From: an uncultured bacterium
GTDB taxonomy: Bacteria; Cyanobacteriota; Vampirovibrionia; Gastranaerophilales; Gastranaerophilaceae
Direction: 5' to 3'
DNA length: 64,000 nt
Assembly (NCBI GenBank): GCA_902475545.1
Contig: CABRZP010000004.1
Span: 87,133 to 151,132 of the forward strand
Both the position numbers and the translations under genes were made by a program. Of the stretch, positions 55,703-63,700 are shown one piece after another. The first letter of the stretch is position 1; every line of letters starts with the position of its first letter. The notes below the pieces were generated by a model. The model saw only the letters and a list, made by a program, of their open reading frames with translations, had not been told where the DNA came from and ran no database searches.

Positions 55703-56728
55703 ATGAGGGTATCATTGAAAAATTCAAAAGTCAAACCATTAACAAAAGATCAAATACTTATATCTATTGATAGGTTAACTCGATTTAAAAATACCGAGGT
55801 TAAATATTTTAGAGTTTTCAGTGATATATTGATAAATAACTTAATTAGTCCAAAATTCAAAAAATCCGATTTGGAAAAAATGGATTATGAAAATTTAAAA
55901 CTTTGGGCAGAATATATAATTAATTATTCTTTAGAAAATCTGGTTGAGAATTTAGATGATGATTATTTAATAAATCAACGTCTGTTAGATTACGAAAAAT
56001 CTATATTTAAAATTGATGAAAATGTTGAAAAATTATTGAAAAATAAAATAAATTATAAAGCATGCTTATCTTTTATTGATGAAACTTCTCCTAAAAATTT
56101 AAAATGGATGAAATCTCTAGAGTTTGCTAAAAATATAGAAGCTGTTAGGTATAAAGAATCTTTGCGTTTCCCAATTGAAAAAGTTGTAATTGCGGAAGGT
56201 GCAACTGAGGAAACTTTGTTACCTGAATTTGCAAAAAGATGTGGATTTGATTTTGATAAAGAAGGAATATTTGTGTTATCTGCCGGCGGAAAAAATCAGG
56301 TTGTAAAGCTGTATTATCAGCTTGTAGAAGTATTGAAGGTGCCGATTTTTATCTTGCTGGATAAAGATGCTAAGGATAATTTGGAAGAAATTAAACCCAG
56401 ATTACGTTCAATTGATAAGATTCATTTGCTGGCATGTGGAGAATTTGAAGATTTGCTTCCTTTATCTTTAATTCATCGAACTTTGGATTATGAATTAAGT
56501 AATATTTCAATTATAGAAAAAGAAATGTTGAATGAAGATACCCCAAAGGTGAAGATTTTAGAAGAGGTGTTCAGAACACGTGGCATGCATGAATTTAAAA
56601 AAGTTGAATTTGCCCAAATGGTAAAGAAAAATATATTGTCAGATGAGGATATATCTGCAGAAATTCGTGAGATAATTGATGAAATAAAGATTTCTAAATT
56701 AAAAAATTTAAAAAATGAAATGAAGTAG
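55703..56728 (+). CDS. TOPRIM-domain protein (OLD-like) without ATPase domain
   Basis: An N-terminal helical region (about residues 1-155) is followed by a TOPRIM domain: the glutamate motif VIAEGATEETLLPEFAKR (E164 region) and the DxD motif ILLDKDA (about 218-222), then CGEFEDLLPLSLI. OLD-family nucleases combine an ABC ATPase with such a TOPRIM domain; here the ATPase part is absent and replaced by an unknown helical domain. It may be a nuclease or a nucleic-acid regulator. The start has no strong ribosome site; ATGAGG at 55703 is the best available. It lies just before a tRNA gene. Confidence 0.75.
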   Translation: MRVSLKNSKVKPLTKDQILISIDRLTRFKNTEVKYFRVFSDILINNLISPKFKKSDLEKMDYENLKLWAEYIINYSLENLVENLDDDYLINQRLLDYEKSIFKIDENVEKLLKNKINYKACLSFIDETSPKNLKWMKSLEFAKNIEAVRYKESLRFPIEKVVIAEGATEETLLPEFAKRCGFDFDKEGIFVLSAGGKNQVVKLYYQLVEVLKVPIFILLDKDAKDNLEEIKPRLRSIDKIHLLACGEFEDLLPLSLIHRTLDYELSNISIIEKEMLNEDTPKVKILEEVFRTRGMHEFKKVEFAQMVKKNILSDEDISAEIREIIDEIKISKLKNLKNEMK

Positions 56729-56757
56729 TTGACATTTAATTTTGTTCACGATAGAAT
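56729..56757 (+). promoter_or_regulatory. Consensus promoter of the tRNA-Glu gene
   Basis: TTGACA (56729-56734), 17 bp, TAGAAT (56752-56757). The start is expected near 56765, about 12 nt before the tRNA. Confidence 0.85.
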
Positions 56758-56776
56758 GAATTTTGTCAAAGCACTA

Positions 56777-56849
56777 GCCCCCATCGTCTAGAGGCCTAGG
56801 ACAACACCCTTTCACGGTGTAGACAGCGATTCGAATTCGCTTGGGGGTA
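56777..56849 (+). tRNA. tRNA-Glu(UUC)
   Basis: Cloverleaf is complete: acceptor GCCCCCA with TGGGGGT, D arm, anticodon stem ACACC/GGTGT around the loop CTTTCAC (anticodon UUC), short variable region, and T arm AGCGATTCGAATTCGCT with the TTCGA loop. The 3' CCA is not encoded. The sequence is close to cyanobacterial tRNA-Glu as I recall it. Upstream is a consensus promoter and downstream a terminator, so it is a single-gene unit. Confidence 0.97.
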
Positions 56850-56858
56850 ATTTATAAC

Positions 56859-56882
56859 AGGAACCGCAAAGGTTCCTTTTTT
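56859..56882 (+). terminator. Terminator of the tRNA unit
   Basis: AGGAACC (56859-56865) pairs with GGTTCCT (56871-56877) over GCAAA, followed by T5. Confidence 0.85.
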
Positions 56883-56912
56883 AATGTGTAATATAACAAA
56901 AGTTTATTGCTT

Positions 56913-56950
56913 AAAAAACGATTTACCTTTTAAAGGTAAATCGTTTTTTT
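56913..56950. terminator. Bidirectional terminator
   Basis: An 18-bp self-complementary arm (AAAAAACGATTTACCTTT with its mirror) and A/T runs on both sides. It ends the minus-strand gene at 56965. Confidence 0.85.
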
Positions 56951-56964
56951 ATTAGTGAAAATTT

Positions 56965-57402
56965 TTATGCTAGGTTTTCAAAACCTTTTACTTGCATATT
57001 CAAGATTTCTTCATTATTTTTTGCATTTTCAGCTTTGTTATGAGCTATAATACCTGCGATTGCTAATACTGCAGCTGCTGCAATTGCAATTTTACCTTTT
57101 TTAGTTTTGCTGAATTCTGCAACTTTTTTACCGACTTTTTTAGCTAAATCTTTAACTTTTCCTAAAAAACCTTTAGCTTTATCAATAATTTTAGCTCCTT
57201 TTGTTGCTTTTGCTGTTGCAGCTGCTTCAACTTCTTTAGCTGATTGTGATATGAATTTCCCAGGTCTTGCGGGGTCTGCAATTGTTTTGCCGCCATATTT
57301 TAATTTTTTACGTGCTGCTTTTTCTGCTGCTTGTGCTGCTCTACGTGCTTGTTGTGCTACTACTTGTTCTGCTGTCGGAACATAACCTACTTTTACTGGC
57401 AT
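56965..57402 (-). CDS. Small Ala/Lys-rich protein with one membrane helix
   Basis: A 145-residue protein of low complexity: an Ala/Gln/Arg/Lys-rich helical first half (AEQVVAQQARRAAQAAEKAAR), a lysine-rich middle (KVGKKVAEFSKTKKGK), and one hydrophobic helix near the C-terminus (IAIAAAAVLAIAGIIAH). GGAGG precedes the start and a strong terminator follows, so expression is likely. The basic helix plus membrane anchor could tether DNA or another acidic partner to the membrane, but this is inferred from composition only. Codon use is more regular than in its neighbours. Confidence 0.72.
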   Translation of the reverse strand: MPVKVGYVPTAEQVVAQQARRAAQAAEKAARKKLKYGGKTIADPARPGKFISQSAKEVEAAATAKATKGAKIIDKAKGFLGKVKDLAKKVGKKVAEFSKTKKGKIAIAAAAVLAIAGIIAHNKAENAKNNEEILNMQVKGFENLA

Positions 57403-57514
57403 ATTTTACCTCCAAACCTTTCTACATAATTTTTTTGTCGTAACCTTTATGTTTATATAAAGAAATTCTTTGAAGATTAATTGCATGTGAGTATATTTGA
57501 TGTATATAATATTC

Positions 57515-57534
57515 GTAATATTTTGTAATATTAC
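57515..57534. promoter_or_regulatory. Perfect hairpin/operator between divergent genes
   Basis: GTAATATT (57515-57522) is mirrored by AATATTAC (57527-57534) over TTGT. It lies upstream of both the Ala/Lys-rich gene and the TPR gene. Confidence 0.4.
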
Positions 57535-57579
57535 TGCCGGTTATTATTTAAAATCGGAAAGTTTGCCTATTTCCTTTTG

Positions 57580-57588
57580 TGCTATAAT
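57580..57588 (+). promoter_or_regulatory. Extended -10 promoter giving a leaderless TPR transcript
   Basis: TGCTATAAT is a perfect extended -10 and is followed by exactly 6 nt before ATG 57595. No Shine-Dalgarno is present. Confidence 0.7.
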
Positions 57589-57594
57589 ACAGTT

Positions 57595-59367
57595 ATGGAA
57601 GATAAAGAAATTGATAAAATATACGAGATGATTGATTCCTCGGATTATGACAACGCAAAAGTTTTAATTAATGAAATATTAGAAAAGGATTCTTCAGATA
57701 TTGATGCTCAAAGACTTTTGGCATTATGTGAAGTTAATCTTGAAAATTTTGACAGTGCCAGAACTATTTTGGAAGATATTATTAAATATCGTCAGGATGA
57801 TGCTTTGTGTTGGTATTACTTAGGTTGCTGTTATGATAATCTTGAGTTGTTTGTTGAAGCAAAACATGCTTATAACACGGTATTAGAATTGAGACCGGAA
57901 TATGTTGATGCATATAAGAGTCTCTCTATTGTATATATTAAAGTTGAAGATTATGATAAAGCCGTAGAAATAGCTAAAAAGGGTTTGGAATTTACTGAAA
58001 AAGATGATTATTCCCTTTACTATATTATAGGTACAGCTTATATGGCTTCAAAAAAACTTGAGGAAAGTGTATTTTATATAGAAAAAGCAATTGAGTTGAA
58101 TCCTGAAAATGTTCAACTGTATAATAATTTAGGGACTGCATATTTAACAACAGGACAGCCTGATAAAGCTTTTGATATTTATTTGAAGGCGGCTGAAGTT
58201 GACCCAACAGCATCTTTAACTTATTTTAATCTGGCTTCAATTTTGCAAGTGCAGGACAAGCATAAAGAGGCTTGCGAGTATTTTGCAAAAGCTCATGAGT
58301 TAGAACCGGAAGAAGATAGTTATATTGTTGCCTGGGCATTATCTGAAGTTAAAGCCGGACAATTTAAAGAAGCAATTGAGCATTATAAATATCTTGCTTC
58401 ATCTTATCCTCAAAAATCAACATATAAATATAATTTAGCATGTTGTTATCAGGTTATTGGTGAGTACGAAATTGCAATATCACTATTAAAGCAGTTAGTT
58501 ATGTTAAATCCTAAAGCGGTTAATATTCTGAAAAAACTGGCAAATGTTTATATAACTATCGGACAATATTCAAATGCTAAAGAAATATATGAAAGAATTA
58601 TTAAACAAGGTTCTACATCATTTCAAACACATTATGAATTGGCTTTATTATGTGTCAGAACAGATGATATAGATAGAGCTGAACAAATTTTGAAAAAGGT
58701 TTGTAAGCTTAATCCGGAATTTGCACCGGCACATAAAGATTTAGGTGTAATTTATTTGAATAAAAGACTTTTTGATTATGCAAAAGATGAATTTGAAACT
58801 GCGTATAAATATGGTTCAGATGATTTTTCAATTGTTTTAGAATATGCGAATTACTTACATTCGACTTCTGATTTTGAAAAGGCGGATAAATTATATCAGG
58901 AAGCTGTTGCATTGGAACCAAAAAATCCAAGTGGTTTAGCATTTTCAGCATTAAATAAAACTCATTTAAAACAGATTGATGAAGCTAAAGCTCAAATTTC
59001 AGCTGCAATGGAGAACAGTTCAGATTCAGCATTTTTACTATTCATAGCAGGTAGAATATATCACCTTGCAGGCGATTATGAAACTGCAAAAATGTACTTG
59101 GTTAAGTCTTTTGAATTAGAAAAAATTCCGGATGTTCAAAACCTGTTAGGCTTATGTTATTTTGAACTTGGAAATTATGAACAGGCTAAATCGATATTTA
59201 ATAATATGCTTGAAAAATCACCAATGAATGTTAACGTATTGTTGAATGTGGCAAAATGTCATGAAAAGCTTAATGAGATAGATAAAGCACTTGAAGTTGC
59301 GGAGAAAATAGTTGACACATTTCCTGAGTGTGAAGAGGCTCAAGAATTAATTCGCAAATTATCTTAA
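57595..59367 (+). CDS. Cytoplasmic TPR-repeat protein
   Basis: A 590-residue protein built almost wholly of about sixteen tetratricopeptide repeats (for example ALCWYYLGCCYDNLELFVEAKHAYN and AHKDLGVIYLNKRLFDYAKDEFETAYK). There is no signal peptide or membrane helix, so it is cytoplasmic. Such proteins are docking scaffolds; partners cannot be deduced. ATG 57595 is chosen because of the leaderless promoter; the frame extends six codons further upstream into the -10 box. A terminator follows at 59435. Confidence 0.85.
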   Translation: MEDKEIDKIYEMIDSSDYDNAKVLINEILEKDSSDIDAQRLLALCEVNLENFDSARTILEDIIKYRQDDALCWYYLGCCYDNLELFVEAKHAYNTVLELRPEYVDAYKSLSIVYIKVEDYDKAVEIAKKGLEFTEKDDYSLYYIIGTAYMASKKLEESVFYIEKAIELNPENVQLYNNLGTAYLTTGQPDKAFDIYLKAAEVDPTASLTYFNLASILQVQDKHKEACEYFAKAHELEPEEDSYIVAWALSEVKAGQFKEAIEHYKYLASSYPQKSTYKYNLACCYQVIGEYEIAISLLKQLVMLNPKAVNILKKLANVYITIGQYSNAKEIYERIIKQGSTSFQTHYELALLCVRTDDIDRAEQILKKVCKLNPEFAPAHKDLGVIYLNKRLFDYAKDEFETAYKYGSDDFSIVLEYANYLHSTSDFEKADKLYQEAVALEPKNPSGLAFSALNKTHLKQIDEAKAQISAAMENSSDSAFLLFIAGRIYHLAGDYETAKMYLVKSFELEKIPDVQNLLGLCYFELGNYEQAKSIFNNMLEKSPMNVNVLLNVAKCHEKLNEIDKALEVAEKIVDTFPECEEAQELIRKLS

Positions 59368-59434
59368 TTTACTATTGCAAAATATTATTTTGTGAAATGT
59401 TAAAAATCTTCATAAATATACAGTATGTTTGAAA

Positions 59435-59477
59435 TACACTTGTACAGACTTTCTTGGAAATGTGCAAGTGTTTTTTA
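59435..59477 (+). terminator. Rho-independent terminator
   Basis: ACACTTGTACA (59436-59446) pairs with TGTGCAAGTGT (59461-59471, one G-T pair) and is followed by T6. Confidence 0.75.
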
Positions 59478-59792
59478 ATGTTATTTAACAAAAGTATTGT
59501 AAAACTTTTTTAGAAGAAAAATATATGTTCAAACTCTTGCCTGTTAAAGGTTTGCATTTTTGGGTGAAATTTTATTGTAAAGACTTTGGCATGCTAGGCA
59601 TAAAATGTTAGTCAAAAGTTAAAATTTATTCTATTATGAATATACAAATCGGGAACGAGATTAAAAGATATAAAAAGTCAAAAGTGTTTCATTTTTACTC
59701 TAATTTATCCATCTATTGAACGATTAAATTTTATTCAAAAAAGCGATATTATTATAGTAGAAATAGGAAGTGTATTTTTTGGAGGTAGTTAA
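59478..59792 (+). other. Intergenic region with a possible HTH-gene remnant
   Basis: A 27-codon frame at 59636-59719 begins MNIQIGNEIKRYKKSK, the style of an XRE-type HTH start, then stops. A second frame downstream (…IERLNFIQKSDIIIVEIGS) could be its shifted continuation up to the next gene. Otherwise nothing is seen except the GGAGG ribosome site of the adenosyltransferase gene. Confidence 0.25.
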
Positions 59793-60326
59793 GTGCTAGA
59801 ACATGGTTATATTCAAATTTATACAGGAGACGGAAAAGGAAAGACAACAGCGTCTTTGGGTTTAGCACTTAGAGCACTTGGACATGGATGGAAGGTTCTT
59901 GTAATTCAATTTACAAAGGGAGACGGTGCTACAACTTATGGTGAAATCACTTCATCTTCTAAATTTTTACCAAATTTAGATGTTGTACAGTTTGGGATGG
60001 ATAGAGTTTGTTATTCTCACAATGTATGCTTGGATGATTATAAAGAAGCTAAAAAAGGTTGGGAATTTGCGAAAAATGCTATAAATTCCGGAGAATATCA
60101 GTTAATTATTCTTGATGAAATCAATATTTGTACATCAATGAATATGATTAAAGTTAGTGATATAAAAGATACATTATTGCATAAACCTGATAATTTGGAA
60201 ATCGTATTAACAGGTCGTTATGCACACCCTGAATTAGTTGCGATGGCACATTTGGTTACAGAGATGAAACCGATAAAACATTATTTCGATACCGGTGTTA
60301 TGGCGAGACAAGGTATTGAATACTAA
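59793..60326 (+). CDS. cobO: Corrinoid adenosyltransferase (CobO/BtuR family), copy 2
   Basis: Same reaction as the copy at 828: ATP-dependent adenosylation of cob(I)alamin or cob(I)inamide. P-loop GDGKGKTT is at residues 12-19, following EHGYIQIYT; further blocks are IILDEINICTSM, EIVLTGRYAHP and HYFDTGVMARQGIEY. GTG start with a strong GGAGG site. At 177 residues it lacks the N-terminal extension of copy 1. The two copies share all core motifs but differ through the middle, so they are old paralogues rather than a recent duplication. Confidence 0.92.
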   Translation: MLEHGYIQIYTGDGKGKTTASLGLALRALGHGWKVLVIQFTKGDGATTYGEITSSSKFLPNLDVVQFGMDRVCYSHNVCLDDYKEAKKGWEFAKNAINSGEYQLIILDEINICTSMNMIKVSDIKDTLLHKPDNLEIVLTGRYAHPELVAMAHLVTEMKPIKHYFDTGVMARQGIEY

Positions 60327-60390
60327 AATAGAGAATTTGGATAGATAGTTTAGGTTAATGTGAATCCTTTTTTGTTTCAGAAATGAAATA

Positions 60391-60424
60391 AGCGGGAGTG
60401 CTTTGTGCACCCCGTTTTTTTTAT
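60391..60424 (+). terminator. Rho-independent terminator
   Basis: CGGG and GTGC pair with GCAC and CCCG around a TTTGT loop with one bulged A, followed by a run of eight or more T. Confidence 0.8.
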
Positions 60425-60449
60425 GTATATAAAACTCTTGCCTTAACCC

Positions 60450-60478
60450 TTGTAAAATTAATAAAACAGTAGTATAAT
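60450..60478 (+). promoter_or_regulatory. Promoter of the adhesin gene
   Basis: TTGTAA (60450-60455), 17 bp, TATAAT (60473-60478). It gives a leader of about 245 nt. Confidence 0.7.
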
Positions 60479-60565
60479 GTAAATGTATGCATTTCCTATA
60501 GATGAATGATTAAATAATGTTGTCACTTTATTAAAATATACATAACACACCAGAATACTTAAAAT

Positions 60566-60587
60566 GATATTTCGAACTTGAAATATC
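60566..60587 (+). promoter_or_regulatory. Leader hairpin 1 of the adhesin mRNA
   Basis: GATATTTC (60566-60573) pairs perfectly with GAAATATC (60580-60587) over GAACTT, followed by a T-rich stretch to about 60607, so it could act as an attenuator. Confidence 0.45.
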
Positions 60588-60668
60588 TTTGATTATTTAA
60601 TTTTTAAGTGTCATTAACTTCCGACTAATTTTAAATCTTCACATTTTAAGGTTTGAAAATCCTCAATA

Positions 60669-60686
60669 TTCTTATGTTTATAAGAA
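60669..60686 (+). promoter_or_regulatory. Leader hairpin 2 of the adhesin mRNA
   Basis: TTCTTAT (60669-60675) pairs with ATAAGAA (60680-60686) over GTTT, 45 nt before the start codon. Confidence 0.4.
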
Positions 60687-60731
60687 CGCACAAGTTTAAG
60701 TAAAATGATGCATAGAATAAGAGGTATAAAG

Positions 60732-63700
60732 ATGAGAAAGATTGAAAACAACAGAAGTTTAAAAGTATTATCCGCAGCACTATTGGGAGTTGCAGCACTA
60801 GGAGCACCTGCTGTGGCAGAAACGGTGACGGTTACCCCCGATATGGATGGAACAGAACTTTCAAACTTGAACCAGTTACAAACAGATGAGGTTCGTAACT
60901 TTAATTTTAACTCATCAGATGAAACATATACAGTAACAAAGAATTTAGGCACCTCAACCGCCGGAGAAATAAATATAAACGGAATAATTGGAGAAACAGC
61001 AAAATCTGTGATTGATTTGAATACAAATAAAGGTTTTGATGTAAATAGTGCCGCAAATTTAACAATTGATAGTGTAGAAATTACAAACGGAAGGCATAAT
61101 GATTATAATTCTGGTGCAGCTTTACAAATCTCAAATTCTAGAGCTAATGTAGTAATAAAAAACTCAACGATTTCAAATAATCATACTGAATTTTCGAAGA
61201 TGTCAAATTCCTATGGTGCTATATCTGTTGGAAGTGGGACATTGGAACTTGATAATGTTGTATTTGAAAATAATTCAGCAACCAATAATTATGTTGGGAA
61301 TGCGAATGCTTGTGGTGGAGCTTTAACTCTATTGGGGGATAGTAATATTCATGTAACAAAGATTACCGGTGAATTTAATAATAACTCAGTTATATCAAAT
61401 GATAATACTAGAGATACTTATGGTGCTATTGGTGGTGCGATAATGAATAATGGTGGTATAATAGATGAAATAAATGCTAATTTTACATCAAATAAATCCA
61501 TTAATTATCAACAATGGGCTGATGGTGCTGCAATTGCTAATTGGGCTGGTAAGATAAATAAAATCTCAGGAGACTTCGTAGATAATTGTTCTATTTCGTA
61601 TTTGGGTTGGGCTTCTGGTGCCGCACTATCAAACCAGTATGGAACTATAAATAATATCAGTGGAAATTTTAAAAATAATAAAACCATTGCAGGAGCTTAT
61701 GCCCTAGGTGCAGTGATACTTAATGGGGATACAATTGGTGATATTACCGCTAATTTTATAGGTAATAGAGCTGAAGCAGGGACTTACATAAATGGAGGAA
61801 CCTTAAATAATCAGGGTACAATAAAATCAATTACTGGAGTATTTTCAGATAATTACTCCTTAGCTAAAACTGAGCAAAACTATGGCACGACTATACTTAA
61901 CCGCGGTACAATTGAGAAACTGCACTCCTCATTTATAAACAATACCGGAGAGTCTAAGACATCTTATTCAAGTGGTACATTGGTAAATTATACAAATGCA
62001 AAAATTGGTGAAATAGAGGGTGATTTTATTGGTAATAAGCTGGTTGGAGCTACTTATGCTCGTTGTTCTGGACTATATAACTGGGGAACAATTGATAATA
62101 TTAAAAGTAATTTTACCCGTAATAGGGCAGAAGCTGGTACATTTGTATCTGGAGGAACTTTACTGAATGATGGTACAATAAAATCAATTACCGGTGTATT
62201 TTCAGATAATTACTCCTTAGCTAAAACTGGGTACAACTATGGTACAACTTTATTTAATTATGGAACAATAGAAAAACTCCATTCATCATTTATAAATAAC
62301 ATAGGCGAAGCTAATGCTTCTTATGCTGTAGGAACTCTGGCAAATTATTCCGATGGGAAAATTGGTGAAATCATTGGGGATTTCATTGGTAATAAATTGA
62401 CTGGAGCTACTTTTGGTTTTGGTGCAGGTATATACAATTATGGTACTATAGATGATGTCTCAAGTAATTTCAGAAATAATACCTTAACGGCAGGTACCTA
62501 TGTGAGAGGTGGAGCACTAATGAATGTAGGTACTATCAACAATATTACCGGAGTATTTTCGGATAATTATTCTTCTGCAGGAACATATAATTATGGTGCA
62601 ACTCTATTTAATGATGTAACAATTGAAAAACTACACGCATCCTTCATAAATAACACTGGCGAAGCTAAAACCTCTTATGCCGGTGGAACTCTGACCAATT
62701 CTGGTGAGATCGGTGAAATAGTTGGAGATTTTATCGGTAACAAGTTAGTTGGCGGAACATTTGCCTATGGTGCAGGATTGTTTAATAGTGGAACAATTGG
62801 TAGTATAGCAGGTAATTTTTCAGGTAACAGTACAGAAGCAAGTACCACTCTAAACGGTGGTACTATAAGAAATGGAGGGACTATAACTTCTATCGAAGGT
62901 GATTTTACTGAAAATCGGGCTAACTCTGGTACCTTTATGATTGGTAGTACTTTACGTAATGATGGAACAATAGAAAAGCTTCATTCTTCATTTATAAATA
63001 ATATTGGTGAATCTAAAACCTCTTATGTTATGGGAACATTGGCGAATCTGGGGAATATAAGTGAACTTGCTGTTAACTTCCTAAACAACAGCGTAAAAAC
63101 AGGATCAGAAACAAATCTCGCCCTCGGTGGAGCAGTCTATACAGAAACAGACCTTTTATTCACCGCCGATAACCGCCAATCAATCTTCAGCGGTAACAGA
63201 ACCGAAGACTACCGCGGCAAACTCCCTAACGCAATCTTCGTTCGCACAAATAAAATAGATTCATCAACCGGCGAAGAAACCTTCTACAACCCAACAATCA
63301 CTCTGAAAGCAACCAATAACGGCTCGTTCATCTTCGACGATACAATAGACGGCGGCGAAATCTCTTCAGATTGGACAAAACTAAAACGCGAACATCAATA
63401 TAATTTAACCCTCACAGGCGATAAATCAGGCAAAATAAATATTAACAATAATATATATAATGCCAATATCTCTAACGATTATGTAACAACTAACATCTCA
63501 AATCCGTATAACTTGAGTAATAATCATAACAGCCTGACTGTAAATAGCGGTACCCTAAATCTTGGCTCCCTCTCTACTGCCCCTGTAATGTTGGAATCCT
63601 TTGCAATTAAAGGCGGTAACATTAATATAGGCAATGTAGACGTAGATCTGGCAACCAAAACAATGGGTAGAATTATCGCAAATACATACGGCGAATCAAG

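Noticed and set aside
55703..56728. TOPRIM protein as part of a Gabija- or OLD-type defence system.
   Set aside because: No ATPase or helicase partner is adjacent; neighbours are a peptidase-like gene and a tRNA.
60614..60952. Open frame on the minus strand over the adhesin start.
   Set aside because: It overlaps the signal peptide of the adhesin, which has a ribosome site, promoter and over 1000 open codons; the minus frame lacks these.
61815..62990. CRISPR array.
   Set aside because: The repeats are long, in frame and coding; there are no spacers and no cas genes in the window.
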